Of a stretch of DNA of 37,686 nucleotides, positions 8,149-17,598 are shown piece by piece. The DNA comes from Heyndrickxia acidiproducens DSM 23148 (GTDB lineage: Bacteria > Bacillota > Bacilli > Bacillales > Bacillaceae_C): NCBI RefSeq assembly GCF_000374345.1, contig NZ_KB893991.1:25582-63267 (forward strand), read 5' to 3'. The notes beneath the pieces are model-generated. The model did no database searches. It saw only the letters and a list, made by a program, of their open reading frames with translations, and was not told the origin of the DNA. Made by a program: the position numbers and the translations under genes. Numbering within the stretch: position 1 is the stretch's first letter; each line of letters opens with the position of its first letter.

Positions 8149-9105
8149 GTGAAAATAAAAAAACAATTTTATATATGGCTTGCGTGTTTGGCGGTGGCAG
8201 CATCCGTTCTGGCAGGCTGCACTTCAAACGCAGATGGTTCCGCCAACCGTAAAACCATTCGGATCGGCTATCAAAAGGGTGACCTTTTCCATATTACAAA
8301 ATCGTATGGCGCTTTAACGAAACGCCTGAAGGAAATGGGTTATAAAGTAAAGTGGAAGCAATTTCAGGATGGCTCAGCGCTTGTTGAGGCCTTGAATGCA
8401 GGCAGCATTGATTACGGCAGGACCGGGGATGTTCCGCCAATCAGCGCGCAGGCTTCCGGATCTGACATCGTGTATGTTGGTGCAGGAAACTCGAAGGCAG
8501 AAGGCAGCGGCATTCTTGTCTCCAAAAATTCTTCGATCCAATCGCCGGCAGATTTGAAAGGAAAGAAAGTGGCTTTTTCTAAAGGATCAAGTTCCCACTA
8601 TCTTGTGGTAAAAGCCTTGCAAAAAGCGGGATTGACACTGGATGATATCACACCGGTTTACCTTGATCCTGCGGAAGGGCGCATTGCTTTTGAAAAAGGC
8701 AATGTAGATGCATGGGTTGTTTGGGATCCTTATACAGCTTCCGCGGAAGTGAATACGGGTGTAAAAATGCTGGTGAGCGGCGAAGGGTTGACAACGGACC
8801 GTGATTTCATAATTTCGGTAAAAAGCTATGCCAAGTCCCATACGAAAGTGACCAACGCCATTTTGGAGGAAACTGAAAATGCGATGGAATGGGCAACCAA
8901 GCATAAGGATCAGCTCGCTGCTAATTTAGCAAAGGATTTAAAAATGGATAAAAAGACAATGGAACTGGCAGTCTCACGCCGCAACTTTGGTGTCAGCAAG
9001 ATGTCAGCAGATGTTATAAAAGAACAGCAATCGATCACAAATCTGTTTTATAAATTAAAAATCATTCCGAAGAAAGTCAATGTTCAGGATGCGGTTTTGA
9101 AATAA
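8149..9105 (+). CDS. ssuA: ABC importer substrate-binding lipoprotein (SsuA-like)
   Basis: A 318-residue extracytoplasmic solute-binding lipoprotein of the sulfonate/nitrate/taurine class. The start is GTG 8149 behind AAGGA. A basic N-terminus, a hydrophobic stretch and the lipobox LAGC follow, with the lipidated Cys near residue 24. Mature motifs typical of SsuA/NrtA proteins include IRIGYQKGDLF, DYGRTGDVPPI, LKGKKVAFSKGSSSHY and DAWVVWDPY. The frame is open to 7957, but those extra residues have no signal-peptide features and overlap the previous gene. Permease and ATPase genes follow directly. The substrate is not proven; aliphatic sulfonates are the first guess. Confidence 0.88.
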   Translation: MKIKKQFYIWLACLAVAASVLAGCTSNADGSANRKTIRIGYQKGDLFHITKSYGALTKRLKEMGYKVKWKQFQDGSALVEALNAGSIDYGRTGDVPPISAQASGSDIVYVGAGNSKAEGSGILVSKNSSIQSPADLKGKKVAFSKGSSSHYLVVKALQKAGLTLDDITPVYLDPAEGRIAFEKGNVDAWVVWDPYTASAEVNTGVKMLVSGEGLTTDRDFIISVKSYAKSHTKVTNAILEETENAMEWATKHKDQLAANLAKDLKMDKKTMELAVSRRNFGVSKMSADVIKEQQSITNLFYKLKIIPKKVNVQDAVLK

Positions 9106-9122
9106 AAAGGAGGCGGCCAGGC

Positions 9123-9896
9123 ATGCGAAAAAAATTGCAAAATTTGGGAATGAAGCTCATTTCCTGGGTGATACCGATTTTGATTGTAATCCTGTGGGGG
9201 ATTTTAAGCCAGGCGGGGATCATCCCGACGAAAATATTGCCGTCCCCGGTTGCAGTCGTCCAGGCCGGCATTCATTTAACCGAAACAGGAGAATTGGCTC
9301 AAAACATCAGTATCAGCCTTTTCCGGGCATTATTGGGCTTTTTCATCGGCGGAGCAATCGGTTTCGTGCTCGGCATCTTAAACGGGATGTTCCGGCTTTC
9401 GGATTTACTTGTTGATACTTCCGTGCAGATGCTGCGCAATATCCCGCATTTGGCTATGATTCCGCTGGTCATTTTATGGTTCGGGATTGATGAAACATCC
9501 AAGATTTTCCTTGTGGCACTCGGCGTTTTATTCCCTGTTTATATCAATACTTACCACGGGATCAAGTCAGTTGACAAAAGCTTGATAGAAATGGGGAAAG
9601 CATACGGATTAAGCGGATGGACCCTGTTTTTTCAAGTCATATTCCTCGGTGCCCTATCTTCCATCCTTGCGGGTATCCGCTATGCGCTCGGCGTAATGTG
9701 GACCACACTGATCGTCGCGGAAACAATCGCATCAAATTCCGGAATCGGCTATATGTCGATGAATGCCCGTGAATTTATGCAAATGGATATCATCGTCCTC
9801 AGCATCATTATTTATGCAATTCTTGGGAAAATATCGGATCTCATTGCTAAGTTTTTTGAAAACCGATGGCTGCACTGGAACCGGCAGCTGCAGTAA
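9123..9896 (+). CDS. ssuC: ABC importer permease (SsuC-like)
   Basis: A 257-residue inner-membrane permease of the BPD_transp_1 family with about six hydrophobic segments. The cytoplasmic EAA loop that contacts the ATPase is seen around residues 155-175 (EMGKAYGLSGWTLFFQVIF), and the family stretch SSILAGIRYALGVMWTTLIVAE follows. Length and motifs match SsuC/TauC permeases. AAAGGAGG lies 8-10 nt before ATG 9123, and the gap from the binding-protein gene is 17 nt, so translation is tightly linked. Confidence 0.92.
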   Translation: MRKKLQNLGMKLISWVIPILIVILWGILSQAGIIPTKILPSPVAVVQAGIHLTETGELAQNISISLFRALLGFFIGGAIGFVLGILNGMFRLSDLLVDTSVQMLRNIPHLAMIPLVILWFGIDETSKIFLVALGVLFPVYINTYHGIKSVDKSLIEMGKAYGLSGWTLFFQVIFLGALSSILAGIRYALGVMWTTLIVAETIASNSGIGYMSMNAREFMQMDIIVLSIIIYAILGKISDLIAKFFENRWLHWNRQLQ

Positions 9897-9944
9897 CACA
9901 GGCACTATTCTCTTGAATTTAAATTTGAAAGGGGAGAGCAGGAC

Positions 9945-10721
9945 ATGAAAGAAGCCGAAACGATTTTAAAAGCCGATCATGTTACGAAATCTTACCGGGA
10001 TCTTCAAGTATTAAAAGGTATCAATCTGGAAATTAAAAAAGGCGAGTTTATCGCCATTGTTGGAAAAAGCGGCTGCGGGAAAAGTACGTTTCTCCGTCTC
10101 ATAGCAGGTCTTGAACAGCCGACAGACGGGGTCATTGAACAAAATGGCAAAGCGGTTGGCGGCATGAACCCACATGCGCGCATGATGTTTCAGGACGGCA
10201 GGCTCCTTCCTTGGAAAAAAGTGATTCACAATATCGGGCTGGGTTTACAAGGCAACTGGAAAAGCAAGGCAATGGATGTCCTGTGCAATGTCGGGCTCGG
10301 GGACAAAGCTGCCCATTATCCTTCAAACTTGTCAGGCGGCCAGAAACAGCGGGTGGCACTGGCCCGTGCACTTGTCCATCAGCCGGAGCTGCTGCTGTTG
10401 GATGAACCGCTCGGAGCTTTGGATGCACTAACAAGAATGGACATGCAGAGCCTGATTGAAAATGTCTGGAAAACGAACGGGCTCACCGCAATTCTTGTTA
10501 CCCATGACGTTGAAGAAGCAGTTCGTCTTGCTGATCGTGTGATTCTGTTACAAAATGGCAAGGTTAAAATGGATAAGAGAATTGACCTGCCGCGTCCGAG
10601 GTTGCGCACGCAGTCTGCTTTCATTGAATACACTGAAGAAATTTTGGAACAAATTCTTAATCCCCGCGCAGAAAATGATCATGCCCCCAATTTAAAAGTA
10701 ATCAGCAATTCTTCCTATTAA
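9945..10721 (+). CDS. ssuB: ABC importer ATPase (SsuB-like)
   Basis: A 258-residue cytoplasmic ATPase that powers the importer encoded just upstream. Walker A GKSGCGKST, the Q-loop in MMFQDGRLLPWKKV, signature LSGGQKQRVALARAL, Walker B LLLLDEPLGALDA and the switch His in THDVEEA are all present. The DGRLLPW stretch after the Q-loop Gln is typical of the SsuB/TauB/NrtD group. The ribosome binding site is GGGGAG. The order binding protein, permease, ATPase is complete, so the system should work without other genes. A terminator at 10870-10898 closes the operon. Confidence 0.93.
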   Translation: MKEAETILKADHVTKSYRDLQVLKGINLEIKKGEFIAIVGKSGCGKSTFLRLIAGLEQPTDGVIEQNGKAVGGMNPHARMMFQDGRLLPWKKVIHNIGLGLQGNWKSKAMDVLCNVGLGDKAAHYPSNLSGGQKQRVALARALVHQPELLLLDEPLGALDALTRMDMQSLIENVWKTNGLTAILVTHDVEEAVRLADRVILLQNGKVKMDKRIDLPRPRLRTQSAFIEYTEEILEQILNPRAENDHAPNLKVISNSSY

Positions 10722-10869
10722 TGGGACAAACCTGAGTGCGGAAAACGAAAGAAGGTCAAATCTTGATCATTATGAACGGTTTAAAGGTGCGAAAAGATCA
10801 GCGATTGATTCACTCCCGGTGGCGGTCCGCCGGGCGGGATGCTTCAAAAAGAATAGGGGACAACAGCTG

Positions 10870-10898
10870 CCGCGCAAGTTCTGCCTGCGGTTTTTTTT
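10870..10898 (+). terminator. Rho-independent terminator after the ABC operon
   Basis: CCGC-GCA (10870-10876) pairs with TGC (10882-10884) and GCGG (10887-10890) with a 2-nt bulge, followed by eight T residues at 10891-10898. It lies about 150 nt after the ATPase gene. Confidence 0.65.
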
Positions 10899-10936
10899 AC
10901 ACAAACACAAGGGGATATGTTAGAAAATGACGATTT

Positions 10937-11025
10937 TCTGGAAGTGTTTCTTACACAAGTAATGAAAAATGGGTAAAAAAATAAGATAATGAGTTTATCT
11001 GGAAGTGACAGTCTGATCTGGAGTT
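10937..11025 (+). repeat. Direct repeats of TCTGGAAGTG
   Basis: TCTGGAAGTG occurs at 10937-10946 and again at 10998-11007, with the variant TCTGGAGTTG at 11016-11025. The spacing (61 nt, then 18 nt) ahead of the dehydrogenase gene suggests binding sites for a regulator, though chance is not excluded. Confidence 0.35.
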
Positions 11026-11082
11026 GAAAAAGCGGCAATGAAAGATCCAGGAGAGGTGGAGAACAACGAGGAGGGAGAACGT

Positions 11083-12057
11083 ATGAAAAAAGTTTTTTTA
11101 GCGATCGGACGCTCTTTTTATGAGGCTTATCCGCAAATCAAGGAAAATATCGAGAGCCTTGGCGCAGAGGTTTCTTGCCTGATTGGGGATTATGCTGCTG
11201 ATAAGCAGGAATTAATAGCAGGTTTAAAAGATGCTGATATTTATATTAATGGAATTGAAAAAGTGGATCAAGAAATCATAGATGCGGCGCCATCTCTGAA
11301 ATATATTTTAAAGTATGGCACCGGGGTGGATAATATTGACCTAGATTATGCAACGGAAAAAGGCATATCCGTTTCCAATGCACCGGGACAGAATGCGTCG
11401 GCTGTTGCCGAACTGGCCATCGGGCTGATGCTGTCGGTTTCCAGAAAAATTCCGCAGTCACATGCTGATATGCAGGCTGGAAATTGGCGGATTGCAATGG
11501 GAAACGGACTTGATGGAAAAAGGCTTGGGATCATTGGATTCGGCAGTATCGGGCAAAACATTGCGCGAATGGCTTCAGGGTTCAATATGGAGGTTGTTGC
11601 CAGCGGTACATACAGAAATATGCAGGCGGCGCGGAAATGGGAGGTATCCTTTACAGAACTGGAAGAACTGCTGGCTACATCGGACTATGTGATCGTCAGT
11701 ACCTCACTGAAAAGCTCCACCTATCATTTGCTGGACAGAAAAAGGCTGGGCCTGATGAAGCCTTCTGCGTATGTCATTAATATTGCAAGGGGCGACATTA
11801 TTGATGAAAGTGCTTTGCTGGAAGTACTGCAGTCGGGAAGAATCAGAGGAGCCGCACTCGATGTTTTTTCAAAAGAGCCGACCGACTCGAAGCTCACACA
11901 GCTGCCGAATGTTGTTGTGACTCCACATATCGGCGGGGCAACGGAAGAATGCGTACGCATGATTGGAAAAATGACAGAAGAAAATATTGGAAATTTTTTA
12001 AGTGGGCTTCCGCTTATGAATCTTGTCAACTCCCCGGCAGCAGTCAGGCAGAGCTGA
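11083..12057 (+). CDS. D-isomer-specific 2-hydroxyacid dehydrogenase
   Basis: A 324-residue NAD(P)-dependent oxidoreductase of the phosphoglycerate dehydrogenase/hydroxypyruvate reductase family, acting on 2-hydroxy or 2-keto acids. Visible: GTGVDNIDL and AVAELAIGL before the nucleotide fold; dinucleotide motif GIIGFGSIGQ (about residues 148-157); catalytic Arg in INIARGDIIDE; Glu in FSKEPT; and His in TPHIGGAT. ATG 11083 follows GAGGGAG, which is better placed than the upstream in-frame start at 11038. There is no C-terminal ACT domain, so it is not a full-length allosteric SerA. The exact substrate (glycerate, phosphoglycerate, glyoxylate or another) cannot be told. It appears monocistronic. 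Confidence 0.9.
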   Translation: MKKVFLAIGRSFYEAYPQIKENIESLGAEVSCLIGDYAADKQELIAGLKDADIYINGIEKVDQEIIDAAPSLKYILKYGTGVDNIDLDYATEKGISVSNAPGQNASAVAELAIGLMLSVSRKIPQSHADMQAGNWRIAMGNGLDGKRLGIIGFGSIGQNIARMASGFNMEVVASGTYRNMQAARKWEVSFTELEELLATSDYVIVSTSLKSSTYHLLDRKRLGLMKPSAYVINIARGDIIDESALLEVLQSGRIRGAALDVFSKEPTDSKLTQLPNVVVTPHIGGATEECVRMIGKMTEENIGNFLSGLPLMNLVNSPAAVRQS

Positions 12058-12078
12058 TCGGGGCCTGGTGCCTGGCAA

Positions 12079-12112
12079 CCCCGTCCGCCTTTATGGATCG
12101 GGGCTGTTTTTT
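12079..12112 (+). terminator. Rho-independent terminator after the dehydrogenase
   Basis: CCCCGTCC (12079-12086) pairs with GGA-T-CGGGG (12095-12103), followed by CTG and six T residues (12107-12112). It lies 22 nt after the stop codon. Confidence 0.75.
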
Positions 12113-13710
<1,598 letters not shown>

Positions 13711-13721
13711 GATCCGGTCTT

Positions 13722-13759
13722 AAGGCCAGGCTCCCTTTCAAAGGGGACCTGGCCTTTTT
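13722..13759 (+). terminator. Rho-independent terminator of ldh
   Basis: AAGGCCAGG (13722-13730) pairs with CCTGGCCTT (13748-13756), with an inner CCC/GGG pair, and a run of five T residues closes it. It begins 11 nt after the ldh stop. Confidence 0.92.
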
Positions 13760-13783
13760 GATTTCCGCAAGTCCAACCTAAAG

Positions 13784-13860
13784 CTTATCCCCACATAACG
13801 GGCAGTAAGACTCCCAAGATTCAAGGTGCGATGAATAGGTGGGGGCCTTACTTGCTCGTA
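13784..13860 (+). repeat. Dispersed palindromic element, copy 2
   Basis: This is the reverse-complement partner of 2018-2097. Shared blocks in order are CTTATCCC, GGGCAGTAAGACTCCC, AAGATTCAAGGT-CGA and ATAGGTGGG. It is shorter by about eight bases inside the hairpin: the ACCTC after CTCCC is missing, which spoils one stem. The outer 13-bp hairpin of copy 1 is absent here. It follows the ldh terminator directly and encodes nothing. Confidence 0.7.
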
Positions 13861-14013
13861 TGGGTTTTACTTTTTTTATCCGGATATGAAGCAGGCGGGA
13901 AGACTTACAATATTGGCGTGAGCAGACATGAACCAGAGTTGTAGGGATGTAAAGAGCGGGAAAAGACATGCTGGCATGATGCAGAACGTATTACGGATTT
14001 TTTTCCAAACGAA

Positions 14014-14039
14014 AACGCCCCCGTGAACCCGGGGGCGTT
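14014..14039 (-). terminator. Terminator of the 3D-domain protein gene
   Basis: AACGCCCCC (14014-14022) pairs with GGGGGCGTT (14031-14039) around an 8-nt loop. On the minus strand the stem runs into TTTTCGTTTGG and then another T run. It starts 19 nt past the stop codon of the minus-strand gene. Confidence 0.8.
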
Positions 14040-14057
14040 GAAACAATTGTAGTCCTA

Positions 14058-15323
14058 TTAATTCAGAATGGTTACTTTTACAGTGCGCCTCCCCCATGCG
14101 ATGGAGGCCTTTTTGTTTGGCATCAGCACATCGATGATATGGCCTTTGATGGCTCCGCCTGTATCTGCGGCAATCGCAGTCCCATAACCTTCGACCCAGA
14201 CCTTACTGCCCAGAGGAATGACAGAAGGATCGACAGCGATTAATTTCATGTTCGGGTTTTTCTTAATGTTATATCCTGATGCTGTGACATCCAGGCTGGT
14301 ATCTTCATGGCTGTAAGATGTTGCCGACACATAAAACGTTTTGCCTGATGGGCTCGTGCTTGAAGCGGTATCCTTCTTTGCAGGAGCTTGAGCTTTTACA
14401 GCCTTACCCGTATTTACAGTTTTATCAGTGTTTGCAGTTTTACTACTATTTTCAGTACTTGCAGTTTTATTCGTCTTAGCCGTTTTTACTGCTGTTTCTG
14501 CTTTAACTTCAGAAACTTTTTCTGCTGCTTGCTGGCGCTTCTGCTGCTGGATTTTAGCAGCTTTTGCATCCGCCGCCGCCCGCTGGGATTTTAATTCATC
14601 TTGAATCTTAGTAAGCTGGGATTGAATGCTGGATTTGCTTTGTTCTGCTTGCGAAAGATCTTTGTCGATATCTGCATACTTAGTTTTCAAATCGGATAAA
14701 TCCTTTTCTTTTTTCTGCAGATTGTTCCGAAGTTTGACCTGGCTGTTTTCAAGATTTTGCTGTTCCGTTTCCAGCAACTTTTCCTGGCGGTCAATTTCTT
14801 TTTTGTCATTTTCAATTTTGGTGAGATCGGCTTTTTGTTGTTCCAAAAGCTGGCTGTCGGCATTTAGCAAAGTGGAGACAGCGCCGATCCGGTTAATGAG
14901 GTCACCAATGCTTTCAGAATTTAACAATGTTTCAATGACGAAACTGTATTGATTATTTTTTTGCATCGCAACAAGACGTTTTTTAATCACGCCTTCTCTT
15001 GAAGAAACTTGATCTTCAAGTTTAACAATTTCTTCTTTTTTCTTTTCAATCAAATCGTTTGTCGATTGGATTTTATCCTCTATGGCTGAAATTTCTTCTT
15101 TATTTTTCTGAATTAAAGATTGTGTGGCATCCCAATCTTTTTCCACTTTCGCCATTTCATCCTCAACAGATTGTTTTTCTGTTTCTTTGTTTTGAATGGT
15201 CTGTTGGTTCTCATTAAGTTTCTTTTGCAAGGATTTATGATCTGTTTCTGCATAGGCACTCAGTTGGGACATACCAAGTGAGATGGCAAACGCCATAACA
15301 ATAATTCGCCTAGTTAATTGCAT
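14058..15323 (-). CDS. Secreted coiled-coil wall protein with C-terminal 3D domain
   Basis: A 421-residue exported protein, probably a peptidoglycan-active enzyme or its regulator. A signal peptide (about residues 1-26, cleavage after SAYA) leads to a long PcsB-like coiled coil (about 30-265) rich in Glu/Lys/Gln. A Thr/Asn/Lys/Ala-rich linker (about 270-325) follows, with repeats like KTANTDKTVNTGKAV. The C-terminal 3D domain (about 330-421) shows its three Asp in the expected places: AVDPSVIPLG, AADTGGAIKG and HIIDVL. 3D domains resemble the MltA lytic transglycosylase core and occur in YocH and YabE of B. subtilis. The start ATG follows AAAGGAG. It is monocistronic, with its own terminator. 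Catalysis is inferred from the family. Confidence 0.9.
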   Translation of the reverse strand: MQLTRRIIVMAFAISLGMSQLSAYAETDHKSLQKKLNENQQTIQNKETEKQSVEDEMAKVEKDWDATQSLIQKNKEEISAIEDKIQSTNDLIEKKKEEIVKLEDQVSSREGVIKKRLVAMQKNNQYSFVIETLLNSESIGDLINRIGAVSTLLNADSQLLEQQKADLTKIENDKKEIDRQEKLLETEQQNLENSQVKLRNNLQKKEKDLSDLKTKYADIDKDLSQAEQSKSSIQSQLTKIQDELKSQRAAADAKAAKIQQQKRQQAAEKVSEVKAETAVKTAKTNKTASTENSSKTANTDKTVNTGKAVKAQAPAKKDTASSTSPSGKTFYVSATSYSHEDTSLDVTASGYNIKKNPNMKLIAVDPSVIPLGSKVWVEGYGTAIAADTGGAIKGHIIDVLMPNKKASIAWGRRTVKVTILN

Positions 15324-15500
15324 AAGACAACTCCTTTCTCCGTATTACAGTTATAACATAAATAGGTACAGGACAAGATTACAATACTATTAAATTCATA
15401 TTACGGGAGTGGAGAACGGTTTCAATTAATAGAATTAAGGGAATATATTAATTTGGATGTTTATTCTATAAATTTATAGTAGCTTATGATGTGTGGAACG

Positions 15501-15530
15501 TTGCATTTTGTTTTATAATTTCGATATACT
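15501..15530 (+). promoter_or_regulatory. Putative sigma-A promoter of the thiamine-binding gene
   Basis: TTGCAT (15501-15506) and TATACT (15525-15530) are 18 bp apart, ending 26 nt before the ATG at 15557, leaving room for the TTGGAGGGAG ribosome binding site. Confidence 0.55.
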
Positions 15531-15556
15531 GATTATTTTCAATTGGAGGGAGTTAC

Positions 15557-15877
15557 ATGGCAATCGTTGATATTACCATTTTTCCGATGGGGACAGGATC
15601 TACCAGTGCAAGCCATTATATTGCAGAAATAGAAAAAGTGCTGGAGCAGGAGCGGGGCAGGGTGAAGATCCAGCTGACGCCGATGAGCACGATCATTGAA
15701 GGGGATATCCATGATTTGTTTGAAATCGTGGAGAAACTGCATGAGGTGCCGTTTGAACATGGGATCAAGCGTGTGGAAACGAATATCCGCATCGACGACC
15801 GCCGTGATAAAAAATTGACAATGGAAGGGAAACTGGCATCTGTAGCAGAAAAAATGCAGAAAAAACGTCCGGAATAA
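15557..15877 (+). CDS. yqgV: MTH1187-family thiamine-binding protein (YqgV-like)
   Basis: A 106-residue single-domain cytoplasmic protein of the MTH1187/YkoF-like ferredoxin fold (old DUF77), whose members bind thiamine or its pyrimidine part. Family features are the N-terminal strand VDITIFPMGTGSTSASHYI, the ligand-loop stretch LTPMSTIIEGDIHDLF, and the final strand VETNIRIDDRRDK. ATG 15557 follows TTGGAGGGAG. It appears monocistronic and has no riboswitch, unlike the second family member at 35051, which belongs to a TPP-controlled transport operon. The role of the stand-alone copy is unknown; buffering or sensing of thiamine is possible. Confidence 0.88.
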   Translation: MAIVDITIFPMGTGSTSASHYIAEIEKVLEQERGRVKIQLTPMSTIIEGDIHDLFEIVEKLHEVPFEHGIKRVETNIRIDDRRDKKLTMEGKLASVAEKMQKKRPE

Positions 15878-15916
15878 TAGAACCCCGGCACAAAGGCCGG
15901 GTATGATAAAAGGAGG

Positions 15917-15949
15917 TTTGGCCAGACTCTGGGGGAAGTCCGGGCCAAA
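15917..15949 (+). other. Hairpin next to an orphan ribosome binding site
   Basis: TTTGGCC (15917-15923) pairs with GGCCAAA (15943-15949), and inside it GACT (15925-15928) pairs with AGTC (15937-15940). An AAAGGAGG sits immediately upstream and an ATG immediately downstream (15950), giving a 20-codon frame to 16012. There is no T run, so it is not an obvious terminator. Confidence 0.4.
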
Positions 15950-16072
15950 ATGGTTTGCTGCAATTCCTTGCCGCTATATATAGCTTATACGAGCAATCCT
16001 AAAATAGAGTGAAAGAAAAATGATAAAATGATGAGAATCTGTGAAAAATGATCTGTAAAAAGATTCACGCCC

Positions 16073-16107
16073 GGCCCGCTTCCAACCGATGCAGGTTGCA
16101 CGCGGCC
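16073..16107 (-). terminator. Hairpin terminator candidate downstream of the lactonase gene
   Basis: GGCCCGC (16073-16079) can pair with GCGGCC (16102-16107), with an inner CAACC/GGTTG stem (16083-16087, 16094-16098). On the minus strand the hairpin is followed after about 10 nt by five T residues. On the plus strand CCCTATTTTT follows, so it may serve both directions. Confidence 0.5.
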
Positions 16108-16159
16108 CCTATTTTTCAAAAAGGTGAGCGGAAACCGGTCAGGCCGGCCCGCCGTTTTA

Positions 16160-17215
16160 TTATGCATGAAGAAATTTTACACAAACCGGATCCGGTACAT
16201 GAACATCTTTTTGCAAAACGGATAATCTTCCCGTTTCAGGGTCTCTTTCAAACAAAACGAGATTGCCGGAATTTTGGTTGGATGCAATTAAGAATTTTTC
16301 GCTTGGGTCCAAAACAAAATCGCGCGGCCATTCCCCTTCTGTAGAAGTGTATTCAACGAGAGTGAGCTTGCCTGAATCAGGGTCCGCTGAGAAAACGGCA
16401 ATGCTGTCGTGGCCGCGGTTTCCGGCGTAAACAAAGCGTCCGTCAGCGGAAACATGAATTGCGCTGCCCTGGCTGTTTTCCGTAAAGTCTTCAGGAATTG
16501 CAGAAATATATTGCAACTCCTTGAAACTGCCCGATGTTTCATCATATTGCAGAGCAATGACTTCATTGCTAAGTTCTGTCATGATATAGGCATGCTTATG
16601 GTTCGGGTGGAATGCGAGATGCCGCGGGCCGCTCCCCGGGCGGACATTCAGAACGGCAGTCTCGGCCAGTTTTCCTTCTTCTGCTGTATACGTTGTCAAT
16701 GTGTCATTACCTAAATCCACCGTGACGATATATTTTTCATCCGGGGTAAATCCTGCAAAATGGACATGCGGCTTTTCCTGTCTGGCGTGGTTTGGCCCTG
16801 AGCCGGTGTGTTCAACGACAGCAGCTGCCGGAAGCAGGCTGCCGTCCGGATTTACCGGATAAACCGTGATAGTGCCGTTATGGTAATTAGCAGATGTAAC
16901 CGTTTGTTTTTTTGAATCAACACTTACGTGGCATGGAGAAGCGCCATCCATTAACTGGCGGTTGATTTCCTTAAGCGCTCCGGTTTCAGTCTCAATGTTG
17001 AATGCGGCCACACCGCCCCGGCTGCCCTCTTTTACGACAGCATAAAGATTGCGGTTGTCCATGCTGATATTGACATAAGTTGGGTTGTCCAATTTCGCGG
17101 CAACGCTCACATTTTCAAGCCGTTTTTTTTCAGTATCAAGTGTAAAAGTATAAATGCCTTCACTGTCACCTTTTGTATAGGTACCAACGTATCCAGTCCA
17201 TTTTGATTGTCCCAT
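16160..17215 (-). CDS. pgl: Lactonase family protein (6-phosphogluconolactonase-like)
   Basis: A 351-residue seven-bladed beta-propeller of the YkgB/YbhE lactonase family, whose studied members hydrolyse 6-phosphogluconolactone in the oxidative pentose phosphate pathway. Repeated blade signatures are visible: WTGYVGTYT at the start, DNPTYVNISMDNRNLYAV, GASPCHVSVDSKKQ, KPHVHFAGFTPDEKYIVTVDLG, GSGPRHLAFHPNHKHAYIMTEL, GSAIHVSADGRFVYAGNRG and EWPRDFVLDPSEKFLIASNQNS. The C-terminal PDPVCVKF closes the propeller. ATG 17215 follows GGAAAGGAG. It is monocistronic. The exact lactone substrate is inferred from the family. Confidence 0.92.
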   Translation of the reverse strand: MGQSKWTGYVGTYTKGDSEGIYTFTLDTEKKRLENVSVAAKLDNPTYVNISMDNRNLYAVVKEGSRGGVAAFNIETETGALKEINRQLMDGASPCHVSVDSKKQTVTSANYHNGTITVYPVNPDGSLLPAAAVVEHTGSGPNHARQEKPHVHFAGFTPDEKYIVTVDLGNDTLTTYTAEEGKLAETAVLNVRPGSGPRHLAFHPNHKHAYIMTELSNEVIALQYDETSGSFKELQYISAIPEDFTENSQGSAIHVSADGRFVYAGNRGHDSIAVFSADPDSGKLTLVEYTSTEGEWPRDFVLDPSEKFLIASNQNSGNLVLFERDPETGRLSVLQKDVHVPDPVCVKFLHA

Positions 17216-17598
17216 GTAATGTTGCTCCTTTCCAATGATCTTGTGAATATTATAGCATGAATCACTTTTCCCGCACTCCGGGACACACGGAAAACTTGTA
17301 AAATCATCAAAAAAAATGTCAAATATTTCATTTCTGTATCATAATTGAAAGCGAACTGAAACCTTTTGTCGAAAAATCTTTGCTAAAATAATTTTAAGGA
17401 AAAAACTGCACATGCCGGTGAATGATGTACAATAAACTTATATAAGCGGCCCTGATGCCAGTAACCATCATTCTCTTCTTTGAGCTGCAAGACCCCGGGG
17501 GAACGTATGCCACAGCCGGGCCGTGATACAGGAGAAAAATGCGCTTTCCGGTTACAAAACTGAATTAAAAATTCGAATCTCACTAGTGGAGGAGAAGT
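17216..17598 (+). promoter_or_regulatory. Promoter and structured leader of the TPR-GTPase gene
   Basis: TTGTCG (17366-17371) and TAATTT (17389-17394) lie 17 bp apart and form a plausible sigma-A promoter. The resulting leader of about 200 nt contains CGGCCC (17447-17452), which can pair with GGGCCG (17518-17523) across a 65-nt interior holding GACCCCGGGGG. GTGGAGGAGAAGT is the ribosome binding site of the gene at 17599. No coding frame is convincing within these 383 bp. Confidence 0.4.

Larger units (their letters stand above)
10722..11082. other. Intergenic region between importer operon and dehydrogenase
   Basis: This 361-bp stretch holds a GC-rich hairpin near 10817-10840, the terminator at 10870-10898, an inverted repeat GAAAAT-GACG-ATTTTC (10923-10938) and repeats of TCTGGAAGTG (see separate entry). 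No protein gene is convincing: the 64-residue frame at 10736 runs through the terminator and has no ribosome binding site. Confidence 0.6.

Noticed and set aside
10736..10930. A 64-residue plus-strand frame
   Set aside because: It reads through the terminator at 10870-10898, has no ribosome site, and its composition is not protein-like.
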